Source: Gnetum montanum
Lineage: Eukaryota > Streptophyta > Gnetopsida > Gnetales > Gnetaceae
Direction: 5' to 3'
NCBI GenBank assembly: GCA_015680685.1
Contig: MNCI01038244.1
Coordinates: 180,031 to 244,030, forward strand
Length of the DNA: 64,000 nt
The notes under the pieces were generated by a model, which did no database searches, was not told the DNA's origin, and saw nothing but the letters and a program-made list of their open reading frames with translations. Shown here piece by piece: positions 21,701 to 34,600 of this stretch; positions within the stretch are counted from its first letter, which is position 1, and every line of letters begins with the position of its first letter. A program made the translations under genes and the position numbers.

Positions 21701-22310
21701 GGAGGAGAAAATGGAAATGAATTGAGAAAATGGGTTATTCCTAGTGGATGGCTATGATGGGTGTTGACCCAAACATAGTAGGGAAAGTAGGAGGAAAAGA
21801 GGGTTGAGGAACCTACCCCACGGAAGAGGCAAGAGATACTAAACTAGGTGTGGTAGCTTAGGAAGCTGATTCATGAAAAAAAGGCTCCCTATGAAGTTGT
21901 TAGGCTTAAGATCAACCTCAAATTCATCATGCTCTTCATGATGATTCTTTGAGCTATCCTCCTCACATTTTTCATCTATCTCAATCATTTGGGATAATAT
22001 GTATGTATGGATGTTATTCAGTCGTACTTTAATATAGGGGGAAGGAATGTACTCCTTCCTATTTTAGTGGATCAACTCAAACTCACATTTGGATTTGGCT
22101 TCCACACATGGAATGAGTAGGCTAGCTTGGATTTTGGTGTAAATGAAGTTGTAGCATTCTTTATGTATTATGGAAAAATCTAGGCTTTGACATCTTTGTC
22201 TAAGTGCTTGTCTACACTCAGCCATAACTAGGTCTTTTCAATCATATACCTGCACGATGTCTTAGTTGTGGGCCATATCAGTCATGTTAATGGATAGTAA
22301 AGTTGACTTC
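18754..22310 (-). pseudogene. Gag-protease of T2, heavily decayed
   Basis: Reads from about 22310 down. N-terminal gag has ECYNFIYTKIQASLLIP (near 22160-22110), shared with T3 and T4. Mid-gag has FLTRKALNQYHALPRGSITS and FKYNLKPDMTLDQLM (21124-20990). The protease region has SISISEDMPTNEEFIHVMMV and ITIRIGQYKVHMVHVYNGAA (19500-19270), where the active site reads YNGAAN in place of DDGAAN, so it is dead. Frames are broken every 60-100 codons. The sequence is low in CG and many stops are TAG/TGA, fitting long-term cytosine deamination. Confidence 0.75.
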
Positions 22311-23149
22311 TTAAAAGACATTGGTAAGGTATTTAATTAGATTTTTGGTTAAAAATTCCAAAAAATGGAATTGTCCACTAAATAAGTGGTCTTGGTTATA
22401 AAACTAGTAAAATTGCCACTACAAGTGTAGTGTGAATGGTTGCAGCAGTGTTATGCACTGCACTAGTAGAAATCTCAAAATTAATTAAAATCTAAAAATT
22501 TTGGGTTTTGAAGTGTAGGCTTATATGGAAACGTTTTTTTTTTTTTTTTGGAAATAACTAATGCGAAAATGGAAAAGGTAGTTTTTTCACTGGTTCTACC
22601 TCATCCAACATACACTGGTAAAACTATGCTAGTATTTGGGTTTTAGTTTCAAAATAAAGAGATACACTAGGTTTCTAGTAGGAAATATGTTGGTAGTAAA
22701 AAGAGTAAGATTTTTTCCTTGTTAAGAGATGTTGGTATATTTTCCCTTTATGGAAAACTATGCTGGGTATTGGTATGATAATAAAAAATATAGTAATTTA
22801 TCCAAAAATACACTAGGTATCTTGGGAAAATTACTCTAGCTTAGTGTAAACAAGTGTGTGGGTTTTGCTAAGAAAACATAAACCTATTTTAAAAAATGTG
22901 TTGGACCTTCAACAGAAACCCAACAAAAAATTTGTTATGGTTACAAGTGGATTATGGTTGTGAAAGATATGTTGGCCTTTGGAAAATCCAAGGCCAAGTT
23001 TTAACAATCAACTATTGTAGCTTTCCTAAGAAAATATGCTAGCCTCTTAAAGTCCAGCAACTACTGTGAATTTCATAGCAATACCCAAACTGACTACAAC
23101 AACTACGTTAGGTATTAGTTGCATAATGATGAATGGAAATGTTGGTTTC
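22311..23149 (-). other. 5' untranslated region of T2
   Basis: Non-coding, AT-rich. Contains GCAGCAGTGTTATGCACTGC (22442-22461), an imperfect inverted repeat, and scattered copies of AAAACTATGCTGG-like words (22625, 22755). I could not find a primer binding site. A T tract lies at 22536-22549. Confidence 0.4.
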
Positions 23150-24679
23150 TTGTTAGGTTTCAATGTGGATTATAAAAGTTTAAATTTATGAAACTTGGCT
23201 TTGAAAACAGTAGATTGGATCATGTGAATAACTTGGGTGGATTCCCTTCTTCTAGTGCTAGAAACTATTACACCAGAAAAATTCGATGCTGGAAAAATCA
23301 AAGATTCTTGGTGAACAATTTAACCTTGGATTCCAAGAGCCTCCAAGAAAGAGAATCCAAGGAACCTTGGTTAGTCTTGTTGATCACTCAGGAACTTGCA
23401 AAGTATAAATGGATGTAAATAAATTTTTAAAATTTGCAAATATAAAACCAAGGAAAATGCAAAAACTAAACTTGTAATATGAAAATGATGAACTTGTGCA
23501 AACAAATGAACTGCAAATTTTATTCAAACAATAAAATTGTTGTAAGAAGAAAGTTCAAAGGTGTACAAGTGTGTGCCTAGATGCATAAGAAGTTTCCCAA
23601 ATGATGCTTGAAGTTCGGTGAAACTAGTAGCTCGTGTTTCGTAATCAGTTGCACAATCTAGGTACTTTAAAGCTTCAATTTTTGAAACTCCTTGTTGGTT
23701 CTTGGACTTAGATTTGTTGCATTGGTTCAACAAATGGTAAACTGATTGCTTGACTTTTTGTTACTATGCAATCACTTTGAGAGTCTTCAATTCTCAATTG
23801 ATTGCTAGTTTGCCAAAAGTCTTTTCAAAGTGTTAAAATTTAATTTAAATAGGCTACTAGTATACAATTTGTTGCTGCAAATTTTCTGCCATGATTGGTG
23901 ATAGATTGCTATAATTTGTAGGTGTGGCCAACCATCCATTTCTGCATATCTTTGCATTTGTGATAAGTTTGATGCCAAAAGGTCATCAAAACTATGTTGG
24001 ATGCTATAAAAAGTAAGTTGACCTTGAAAACTATGTTGGCCTTGGAAAACTACATTGGCTTCATGGAAACTATGCTAGCGTTGTTGTGAAAATGAAAGCC
24101 CAACAATTCCTATGATGGCCTTGGAAAACTCCACTGGCTTTTCCCTAATAGCATGCATCTATTATCTTCAATGGTAATGATCTTAGTACAAGCTGAGAGG
24201 TGAAGCAAACCCAGAGATAAATAAAATATCTCCAATATCTCCGCTGAAACCTCAATCCGGGCATCAATCTCCTAACTAGGAAAGGCCTAAGTGGCTGCTT
24301 GAACCACATAACTCACTCTGACACCTTAGCACTACATTGGTCTTATTCTAAAAATGAAATCCCAACAATTCCTACATGGGCTACAAGTAGTTCTAGTGTA
24401 GTTTTGGCTATGACCAATACAAAACCAATGAAAAACCCAAATTTGGCAACTTCCAAGGCATTTCAACCTTCCCAAGCCTAGATATATACTTATTATAATT
24501 TTTTCCACTTGGGAAGTGAGGCAATAACAACCTATGAGGCATTTTTCAACCTCAAAAAGTTAAAGTATGTGAGATTGCAAATCATGAACTATAGACATCA
24601 CATTTTACAATAAAATTTAGCCTCAAGTTTAATGGTAAAGGTTATAAGTTGCAACATGAATTTTCTTAGTGGTGTTTCA
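23150..24679 (-). repeat. 5' LTR of T2
   Basis: On the minus strand it begins TGAAACACCACTAAG at 24679, the same start as the T1, T3 and T4 LTRs. The end near 23150 is approximate. A TATA-like CCTATTTAAATTA lies at about 23842-23854 (minus), as in T3 (GCCTATTTAAACC). U5-like sequence at 23215-23390 aligns with T3 at 35700-35880 (shared CTTCTAGTGCTAGAAACTAT-type text). Between 23990 and 24130 the word GAAAACTATGTTGGCCTTGG recurs. It is inserted in the second RNase H of T3. Confidence 0.65.
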
Positions 24680-26560
24680 GTAAGCAAAAAATTGGATTTC
24701 ATTAGAGGGTGATATTATGATGGCAAAAGCACTAGCTCCATGGGTAGTTGAACCTCCATCAAAGTACGTGATTGCTTCATATCCTTTAGGTACCTCATTA
24801 ACAATGTTGACATGCTCATCAAGGAACTCAGGGTCTATGGCTACATTGTCCTCAACTATGAAAGTTGTGAATTAAGAAACTATAGCTTGACCTTTTGTTA
24901 AGGCCTAGGTGATATAATGTAGATTGAACTCAGTTGTTATGGTCTTCCATCAAGCTATTCAATTACTCTCATATATATTGGTTATTATGGCTCTCAATAC
25001 ATTGTCCTTATATATGATGTTGACTTGGCTTTTAAAGAGGTAGTGTCTTCACTTCTTCAAGGAGAATACTAGGGCTATGCAATACTTTTCAACGTTTATG
25101 TATCAGGTCTTGTAAGCTATCAATGCATGGCTTGGCTTGTAAATGGATAGCTCTACTTCATCATCTTGTTTTTGACAAAGTATAAAGGCTATGGATGTGT
25201 TAAAGATTGCAACATAGATGTAAAATGATTTTTCATTTTGTGATGGATACACAATGGATAGTTAAGCTATCTCTCACTTATGGTTGTAGAAAGCTTCTTA
25301 ACATTGGTCAATATACTCATAGTAAACTCCCTTCTTAAGCAAGTGTTGCATGGCTTGTAGCTTATCCATAAGTCTTGAGATGAACCAACAAATAAATTAC
25401 AATCTACCTTGTAATTCTTGTAGCTCCTTAAGGTTAGTAGGTTCTAACAAGTTAGTTATGGCCTTAACCTTATCTAAATAAACATGTATCCCTACTTTAG
25501 ATACTACAAAACCAAGCATCTTACTTATTTTGATGCCAAAGACACAATTCTTAGAATTAATTCTAAGTTTGTATTTGAGATACCATTGGAGTACTAAGTT
25601 AAGGTTACATGCATGGTCATTGGCCACTTTGGAATTAAGTGCTATGTCATTAACATAATCATTAAGAAACCCTACCATGTAGTCTCTAAATATGTATGTC
25701 ATGGCTCGTTGATAGTTTGCACCCATGTTCTTTAGACCAAATGGCATCATGGTATAATAAAAGGCTCCCCAAGGGGTTATGAAGGTCATGTATAACTAAT
25801 GCTCTAGTTTGATCCTAACCTAGTTGTATTCCAAGAACTCATCCATGAAGGATAGTAATGCATGGACAACAATAGTATCAATGAGTTGATTAATATTAGG
25901 CAATGGGAAATCATCTTTAACAATTACCTTATTAAGACCTCAAAAATTAATATAGATACAAAAGTTCCCATTCTTCTTAGGAACTACCACTATGTTAAAT
26001 GCCCAATTAGTGTAATCAACAGCTTGAATGCAACCAACTTGGTAAAGCTTCTTAATCTTATCACAAACTATCAAGGCTAAATTTTGTCTAACTTTACAAA
26101 CTTTTTACTTAATGAGTTTAATACTAGGATCAAGTATAATGTTATCTTGTCCTAAACATGGATTGAGTCATGGCATGTCTTCATATGATCAAGTGAAGGC
26201 TTTTTTAAGGTTATCTTGAAGGACCTTGGTGATGTGTTAAGCCAGCTATGGTTCAAGTAAGAAACTTAGTGTTAGAATTTTCTCCTTACCATTGTGTGTT
26301 GCAATGGAAACCTTTGCTAAAGAATCCTCAGTAATGTCACTAGACTAGAGGTCAAGGATTTTAACTATGTACTCAAGTCATTTGAGGGATTTTTCTATTA
26401 AGGCTACATGGTCAAATAGGCTTCCAGGCTCAAGATCTAGGTAATCAAGGTCAATGGATCATTCAAAAATATCATAGGGTTCAACCAGATTCAAAGGTCA
26501 TCTAAATTACATCTGTGTGTCCATGTTCTAGTCCTACACATAAACCAAAAGCATATTAAG
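24680..26560 (-). pseudogene. RT, RNase H and start of second RNase H of T3 (Tat/Ogre lineage)
   Basis: Reads from 26560 down. A protease-RT linker is visible (DLEPGSLFDHVALIEKSLK), then SYEDMP, FPLPNINQLIDTIVVHALLS, and the open frame 25789-25397 with TMMPFGLKNMGANYQRAMTY. The active site reads YVND in place of YVDD, which should be inactive. LRINSKNCVFGIK ends the palm. RNase H has FYIYVAIFNTSIAFILCQKQ, and the second RNase H starts ITYFDGGSTTHGASAFAIII and is cut at FFAY by the T2 LTR at 24679. Integrase of this copy is not in the window. Many stops. Confidence 0.8.
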
Positions 26561-27120
26561 TGACATCTGTGTAACATAATTCACTAAACAATGCTAAAAT
26601 GATACAAAATAATGTAGTATTAGAACACCATGGGGCACAATAATCTCCAAACAAAATAAAATGTAGTGAGATTAATTAATATAATAAATGATTGAAAATG
26701 ATACCAAATGATATTCAATCATGCCAAATGATGGTGAAAAGAGGCTAAATGTGATCAAAATGTGTCAAAATGATGTAAGATTATGAAAAATGACATCAAA
26801 AGGGATCAAAATGATGTCAAATAACATCAAATGAAGTTATAAAAATAAAAAGATGATTTCAAATGATGTCGAGATAGTGTAAAATGATGTCGAACAATTT
26901 CCAACATGGCTAAATGAAGTCAAAACTATGAGAAATGATACCAAAAGATGCCAAATGATGAAAAAATGATGTAAAACAATTTCAAGTAGGGAAAAACAAG
27001 TTCAAAGAGTGTTAAAAATGGTGTAAAATGTTTTCAAATAACACCCAATAATATTAGGAAATGATATCAAACAATACTAAATGAGATCAAATAATGTTGA
27101 CTAGGTCAAACTTGGTCAAA
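26561..27120. repeat. Degenerate minisatellite, AAATGATGTCAAA type
   Basis: From about 26640 to 27110 the 10-13 bp word ATGATGTCAAA or AAATGATATCAAA recurs some 25 times with variable spacing. No coding frame. It lies just upstream of the T3 RT on the minus strand. No such array is seen in T1. Confidence 0.6.
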
Positions 27121-27500
27121 TAAGGTTGTACAAGTATGGAAATAGTATAAATAACAATATTTATTTTTATTTTGATTTTTCATAATTAAAATAAATAAAA
27201 ATTAGATGCAAATAAGTTATAAATTGCTAAAATAGGTGAAAACTTGAAGAAACATTTTGCTAATTTTCAAATTTGACAAGAAAGCTAAGGAAAATAGGTT
27301 GTAAATTATCAAAATTAGCAAAACACTAGAGAAAACAAGTTGTAAAGTGTCAAAATAATATAAAATAAAGAGAAAATAGATTATAAATTATCAAAATAAT
27401 AAAAATCTAGAAAAAAAACTTTCAAAAATAGGAAAATCTTGTGAAAACTAGCAGTAAACTACTTGAAAAGTGATTTTTTATGATAAAAATAATTAAAAAG
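27121..27500. repeat. AT-rich degenerate repeat, about 55-60 bp unit
   Basis: Units like GAAAATAGGTTGTAAATTAT followed by CAAAATTAGCAAAACACTAGA recur about four times between 27180 and 27480. Non-coding. Confidence 0.45.
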
Positions 27501-28930
27501 AGGTAAAAATTGATGTTTCCAACATGTGAGGCTAGAATTTTCAACATGTGAGCATCATGCTTTTACAATCCCAATATGTAGGACCTACATTCGTAGCATA
27601 TGAACAATTTGACTTGGGTTTTGGGCTTGTGAAACCCACCATGGTAGCATTTAGGTAGTTTTGGTGTTATACATTGATTGTATGAATTCCACATGTTGGG
27701 TCATGCAATATTGTAGCATGTAGATCCTAGTATCTTAGCATGTGGAACTTGTATGACATTTTAGAAGAGTTTTCTACCAAGTTTTTAGCCTCTCTAGGTT
27801 TTACAATAGCATCCAAGGACTAGGAGAGAGATTTGTAGTTTTGGTGCTTTATGGTACAAAGAATAAGCTATTTTAAGAAATTTGAGCTTGTTATAACCCC
27901 ACAAGTTAGCTCACACATTGGAGAGTTCCTTCCAACATGTGAGGACTAATTTGATAGCTTGTGAGAATTCCAGCAATGGATTTGACAAGGTCTTTAGCTT
28001 CTAAATGCTTCTAATGCAGTGCCTATGGTCCTCTAGTCTATTGAGTCATTTTGTCGCAACTTGTGATTGGTATTAAGCAAGTTTAAAGTGTTTTTGGACC
28101 CACACATTGGTCTACATATTGGCTAGTGACTTTTCAACATGTGGAAGCTTGAAGGTAATTATGAAAAGTTTTTAACCACATTTTTTACTTCCTCAAACTC
28201 TTGTGCTAGCAACTAGGATTTGGAGTGAAGATCTACACTTCTTGAAGCCATATGAATAAAATTTAGGCTCATAAAAATTCACACATGGTTTCACATTTTG
28301 ACTAGTATTTTTTCAATTTGTGGCATGAAACTTAGCTATTTTGGAGATTTTTTGGCTTAATTTTTTACTACATCAAGCTCCTAGGATAGCAGTTAGGGTT
28401 TTGGAGGGTAAACTGAAGTTTTTGAAGCTGTGTTGGCTAAGATATAAGTTCATAAGAGCCCACACTTTGGAAGATTTTTTTCCAATGTATGGCATGAAAC
28501 TTGGTAATTTTTTACGATTTTCGACTACGTTTTTAGTGCTTACAAGTTTGCAATATTAGCATTTGAAGCTTAGAGGAGAACTTGAGACTAATATAGGTGT
28601 TTATTTTCCCCACACATTGTTGTACATTTTGGGTAGTGGTTTTCCAACATGTGAATTCCAAAATTCAAGATTGTAGACATCCAAAAGTGGTTTTTCATAC
28701 TTCACAAATTTAGCTACTATTTTAATTTTTGATGGGCCCTCCATGTAACATGTGAGCACATTTTAATGATATATCTTCTATTTCGACTTCCTACATGTTA
28801 ATCCAAATGTTGGGTAGTAGTTTTTCAAGGTGTGAAAACAAGGCCTTTGAAATTCATCCACTACCCCATAAGCTAGGAGGTGGTTTTCCAAATTGTAAGA
28901 CTCTAAACTAGAAATTTTCCATAAATACTT
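27501..28930 (-). repeat. Degenerate 150-200 bp tandem repeats with CATGTG words
   Basis: Anchors CCCACACATTGG...TTTTCAACATGTGG recur near 27890, 28100, 28281, 28459 and 28609, spacing about 150-205 bp. CATGTGAGG-type words also occur at 27520-27960. Similar words fill the U3 of the T3 5' LTR (36460-36790). This may be LTR-derived sequence or the upstream region of the T3 antisense gene; I cannot decide. No protein recognised. Confidence 0.5.
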
Positions 28931-29229
28931 AATGTAGTAGGCTTATTAGCCTTTCTATTTTATAATTTTAACATATGGAGGTCTTGCTTGGATTTCAAAA
29001 GGTTTTTTTTATTACCAAAGTATAAGGTACTTTGAAAGGATTTTGTAGTTGAACTTTAGCGTTAGAGGTTCTTTCTATCCCAATTTTTGGAGGGTAGTGC
29101 ACAAGAGATACAATGTTGTTTAAAAATCAAAATCCACACAGGTTCCCAGCATTATTAGCCTCTACCCATCTCTGTGGATAAATTTGTGGTAGAAAATCCA
29201 AAAATTTCAAGCTTTTTGCTACAAGAGTA
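28931..29229. other. Unassigned AT-rich sequence
   Basis: No gene, repeat or element part recognised. Minus-strand open frames at 29127-29481 match nothing known. Confidence 0.4.
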
Positions 29230-30777
29230 AAGGTAGATTTTACAAATCTCAAGCAACATGGTGAAGAAAATGGGATCAAGAAGTTAAAATCTAGTCTTGG
29301 ATGAGGCAGAGGAGGTAATATGCATTGTTTCAAGGCTTCTAGATCCTTTTGTAGGTGAAGGATCTTTGTCTAAGGCCATTAGGTACCAAATCCTCACCAT
29401 TTTTTCTAATTTTTTCGAGTTTTGAGGAAACATTTTTCCATCCCTAGGCTTACCTAGGTTGAAATTTTTCGATCTATTCATGTTGAATAAAAGCTCTAGG
29501 CCTGTGGATTATATTGGAAGTGAAATTTTGGATTTTGGTTATCAATTTGGGAAAATTTGAATTTGTTTTCAAACCTATGCTTCACATTTTTACCCTAGTT
29601 TTGGTCAATTTTAGTTTAACTTTGACACTATTTCTAGATCACATATGCTAAAATTTTACAATTTGGATCACATCAATATGTTGTTCTAGTGTTATGGCTT
29701 ATCTAGAGGTGGAATCACATTTTTTTAATTTTTATTAATTTTTTATGGATTTTTTCCAACCGAGTTTTTAGTATTCTAGCTTGTGTTTACAAATCAAGGT
29801 TCTTTTGGTAAAAATTTCATACAATTTTGGATTTTTTTCTATACTATTTCTATAGCATTAATGTTGGATTTTGATGGTTTAAGTTATGCTCCTTGCATTT
29901 GTGGCCAAAAATAATTTTTAAAGTTTTTTTTGGAGTATTCTCTAGCTTCCAAATTTTTCTGTACTAGTTTAACTTTGAAGTTTGGTTATGGAATTTTGGT
30001 GTTTGGGCTTAGTGTTGGAAATGTTAGATACTTGTATATGGTTTTTGTTAATTTTGGGGTTTTTTGTAGGTTTATGGCTAGTGTGTGGCACCATTTGTGC
30101 TTGATACCATATTGTGTAAGAAGTTTTAAAGCCTTTTGTGGGGATGTGTGATAGCATATAGGCTCTAAGAGCCAAGAAAACTCATGTTTTTTTACATTAC
30201 TTTGCCTACACCCCTAGCGTTTAAGCCTATTGGAGTTTATTGGCCATCATACCTTGTGAAATCCCATTCATTGAATTTCAATGCTATCAATTTTTTGTTC
30301 TAGTGTTGTCAAAAACTTGGTTTCATATCACGTGTTTGTGGTAATAATTGTTTTAGGCTTTTGGATGTTAGCTATTTGTTAAAATGTCTAACTAGTTATT
30401 TCCTATGTTAAATAGTTGTCAAGGTATCAACTTTGATTTTTTCACTATGTGAATTAATGTGTAAATGGGCTAAACTTGGTTCGTGTTAGAATGAAAAATA
30501 TGTTAGTGAGTTTTGTTATTTTTTTGTATTTTTATTTCATGCTAATGTTGTCATTTTATAGGTCATTTATGCTCGTTTTTATTATTTTATGATTATATTC
30601 CTTGGTCATTATGATTACTAATTGTTTATATATTTTGTTTTTTCATAGGCTTCAGATGATGATGATGGTGATTACTAATTGTTTATATATTTTGTTTTTT
30701 CATAGGCTTCAGATGATGATGATGGTGACGTTCGTGATGACATCAATGATGATCCCCCTCCTCCTCCTATGGCTTAG
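29230..30777 (+). pseudogene. Antisense gene remnant of T3 (both ends only)
   Basis: A candidate first exon at about 29240-29310 reads MVKKMGSRS with a stop, then EAEE before GTAATA. The last exon after ATAG at 30705-30708 reads GFRCRCW-type or, in the Asp frame, SDDDDGDVRDDINDDPPPPP and ends MA-stop at 30777. An acidic, Pro-ending tail matches the plan of T1 and T2. The 1.3 kb between is AT-rich with no exon I can recognise, so most of the gene is lost. The orientation is opposite to T3 gag-pol, as in T1 and T2. Confidence 0.45.
30612..30725 (+). repeat. 57-bp tandem duplication spanning a splice acceptor
   Basis: 30612-30668 and 30669-30725 are two near-identical 57-bp copies. Each holds TACTAAT (branch-point-like), a T-rich tract, CATAG and then GCTTCAGATGATGATGATGG. 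The last intron's 3' splice site and the start of the last exon are therefore doubled. Because the two copies are almost identical while the surroundings are worn, the duplication is recent. Confidence 0.85.
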
Positions 30778-31638
30778 GCTTGGTTACTATTGGACATTTC
30801 ATTTTTTATTATTTTTGTTATGATGCTATAGTTGTTTTTATTGTGGCTACCATAGCCTTGGAGACTACGTATGATTATTCTTTTATTGTCATGGGTTGCA
30901 TAGTGCAACTATGGCTATTAGACATGGACATAATATTATTTTATATTATTTGTCACATAGTGTGGCCATGGCTACTGGTTTGGTTTTAAATTTTTAGTCT
31001 CTTATGTTTTATAGTTTTTATTTTGTTTCATATTCTTCATGTCAAAGGCTACAAGTTAGAACAATAAGCTTGTGAAATAAAATTTGACAATCAAATAAAG
31101 ACTAAAAAAGTGTAAAGCAAGGTGTAACTTTTAAGCAAAAACTAAAAATAAAGTGATGAAGTAGATGGACTATAACCTACATAATACAAAGATAAAGGAA
31201 GCCAGAAATTTTACAATTTTAGACCCTAGTAGGCCATTAGTTTTATGCCCTAGCAAGCCATATTTTTTTTAGTTTTCATGTTTTCTATTTTTTATGTTAT
31301 TTTGTAGTTTTATATAAATGTAAAGGAAAGTAGGCATGAATCATAATTTGATACAAAAATGTAAAGCAAGGCTATGTAGTAAAATAGTAAATATGATGTA
31401 ACAAGATAAAAAATTGTAATATAAAAATGCAAATATGTAAATGAAAGTTGAATAAAGGCTACAAATTAGAAGACTATGTCATAGTATACAATGCTAAGAA
31501 ATTAAGTAACGTACTCAACCACACAACTATTTTCTAATCTTTAAGAGATTATGGAATGTGTAAGGTCTTTGTTGTATAATCTTGTACTCTTCATTTCCCT
31601 CATTTATGATGTTGAACAGAAGTTCTTCCCATGATTCG
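30778..31638 (-). other. Spacer of T3 between antisense gene and protease, with TR1 remnant
   Basis: AT-rich, non-coding. ACCCTAGTAGGCCATTAG and CCCTAGCAAGCCAT at 31223-31262 are worn TR1 units in reverse orientation. Many TAAAGCAAGG words on both sides also occur in the T2 spacer. Confidence 0.5.
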
Positions 31639-34600
31639 TTAATGACCCCCAACGTTGGTGATCTTGGCTTGGTTAACATCATTGTGGTTCTTAACTTCAT
31701 TATTAGTTATAGAGGTTTCTTCTTGAAACTCTACATTAAATCCTTGCTCTAAGTCAACCTTGTTGACGAACAAGAAGACTATACTATCCCTATGAATGCT
31801 AATTTCACCTCCCTTGTAAGGTAGTTGAATCTCTTGATGCATTGGGGAATAGACTACTCATAATTTAACTAACCAGTGCCTTCCTAGGATCAATTTGAAA
31901 CTTGATATCTCCTCCACCACTAAGAATTTTGAAGATGTAAGGAACTATTTTGTAGCAAAAAAATGTAGTAATATGGACCCTTTCATAGCTACCCATGACC
32001 CATTAAAGGACTTAAGGGTAAAGGTGGAAGTGCCTTGAATATGTTCTACCAGACCTAAACATTCCATAATGGGAAAAGGTATAACATTTGTTGCTATCTC
32101 ATCATCCACATGTACCTAGTGTACCTTGTATTGCCCAACCCTTATCATTATGAAGACAAGGGCTCTCAATATCTCATCACTTTGTGAGTTAGTTTTTACT
32201 TCATTATCATGAAATGTTAAAGTAGTTGAGTTTATTTCTTCCATAGGTGCAAGTGGCACCATCACTCTAGTGATGGGCTCCTCATTAGTAGGGATATCCT
32301 CACTCATAAAAATAGAAGTTAACATCCTAACTAGCACTTTTCGTTAGGAAGGGGAAGTTATGACCAAGTCATATAGATGTTCTTCTATTTTAGGAAGATC
32401 TGGAACTACTCCATGGAAATGAGGAAGTCCTTATCATTGTTGGATAGTTTCTCATGTTTTTTGGCCTTCACTTCCTTCATTCTACCCAATATTTTCACTT
32501 CATGTTTTAGCATTTATTGTTTATGATTCTTTTATTTCTCTTGTTGTTTGTTGTCCTTCCTTGTTTGGCTATTCAAAGAAGCTTGAGTATTGAAGTCCAT
32601 GGGTACTGCTGAAATTGGGGTAGGCTTTAATGGGCCTACCGACTTCCAAATCTTTGTTTGTTTATTGTCCTTATTCTTAGGCTTAGGAGCTAGTTTCTTG
32701 TGTTTCTTGGTAGGTTATTTCTTATTATCTAGCTAAAAATGGGCTGAGGCATTGGCTACCATAAGATGATGTTGATCAACTTGAGCCACAAGTTTGTTGG
32801 TAGTGGGAGGAGGTACTCTAATAATGAATGATTTCTTGAAAGGTATAGGTGATGGTATCCTTATGACAAAAGGAATCCTTGAACTTGTAGAAGTTTAAGA
32901 TATTTCGTCACAAGGAGGTATCCAAATCAAAAATGGCTACCTAACATGCTTAGAAATATTGCTAACATTAAATGTGACAATGATATATGGGTTATTGTTG
33001 GAGTTTAGTGGATCCTTGTACACTTGCATGTTTTGATTTTGGGGCCTAACCTAGTTGGATGCATATAAAATAAACTCTTCACTATCTATCATCTTTTGCA
33101 AATTATCTTTTAAGGTCAAGAAAAAATTGATATAATGGCCAAGCAACTAATGGTAATGGTAGAATCAATCTATTTTAAAGTATTTAGGCATGGGTGGATC
33201 ATCTTTCATAGCTATAGAAGGATTCCTTATAATCTCACATATTCTATCATGCCTCTTATGAGCATTCTCTATCAATTATTTGTATTGGATATAGTTTTTT
33301 AAATGTAACTTATCAAGAAGCTCTAATGGTTTCATAGGTAGCTTAGTGTACTTCAATCGGTCTTTCTTTTGATGTTTGGCCTAGGCAAGTTAGAGGTGGA
33401 ACCACCCAATATCAATGGTTGAGCTGTAGTGGTAAGGAACTTTGGTTGTGTTGTCTTTGACCATTATGTTATTTTTACTTCTCTAGCCACTGTGGCCACT
33501 ACATGGTTTTGTTTCCCTTTGTTTCTATCCCTTCTCATATGTTATTCCTTGTATGATACGTACACTGGGTTATTGTTGGCTTCTACGACCTATTCTATGT
33601 TTTTAGTTTGGAAAAAGGCTTGGCTAAGTGATTGTAAGTCTAGGTAGTACAACTTAGACTTGATGAAATTATTAACCACCTCCTTGAAGATGGCCAATAG
33701 ATGTGTTTCAAAGATAGGATCAGGAATTTTGTTAAGGATGTCATTCCATCTCTATATGAACTTCTAAATAGGTTCAAGGGGTCCAGTGTTGTATCGAGTT
33801 TTAAGTTAAACTTGAAATGGTTAATGAACTATGAGATCAATCCATCTAGAGAAGCAATAGATCCTCTAGATAGTACATGGTAGCAATCTAAGGCTTTTCT
33901 AGTTAGGAACATAAGAAAGATGCACATTACCATATGTGTCCAAGCTTGTAACAACAAGCACTTGGAATGGAAAGTGATGGGCTAGAAGTTAGGATTGCCC
34001 TTGCCATTGTATTTAGCAAAATAGAGAATTAGGATGCCATTAGGAAGATTTATTCATGATATGTTAGGACTAATGGGATTTTCTTGATAAAAGTCCATAA
34101 TTTTGATCAATTGGGTTGTGTTAGCTTTTAACTTCCACAACTCTTTGGTGAGGTCTTGGATCATCTGGAAGGCTTGATCCAAGCCTTTGGGTACTCCTAC
34201 AGGATGTGCTATTTGTACTAATGGTTGAGGAGGGAGTTGGATGGCTTGAGGCTGTGCAATTAGCATGGGTATAAATAGGATGGGTTCATTAACCATAAGC
34301 ATAAAAGGCTTAAATAGGAAGAAGGAGGTTTGAGTTGGGACATGAAGGATAAAGGGGACAAAGTAAGTATGAGAGGCTTGTGATGCCTAGGGTCTTGAAG
34401 GGGGATCCATAAGAATGAAGAAAGAAGATGGTCTAAAGGATACCACCAATTTTGATCTCACAAAATGAGGATGAGCTAAAAAAAGGTATTGATAAGAATA
34501 AGGAGACAAAGTGGGATGCGGGCTAAGATTGATGTGTTTTGATAATGGGTGTTGGACTAAACATGGTAGGGTACAAGGGAGAAGACTAAGAAACTTGACT

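Noticed and set aside
22536-22549. Poly(T) tract as poly(A) tail of a LINE or SINE on the minus strand
   Set aside because: Only about 13 bases, with no target duplication or SINE-like boxes next to it.
30602-30989. Hydrophobic open frames near 30600-30990 as membrane proteins
   Set aside because: They are T-rich intron and 3' UTR sequence of the antisense gene remnant read in a chance frame, and include the 57-bp duplication.
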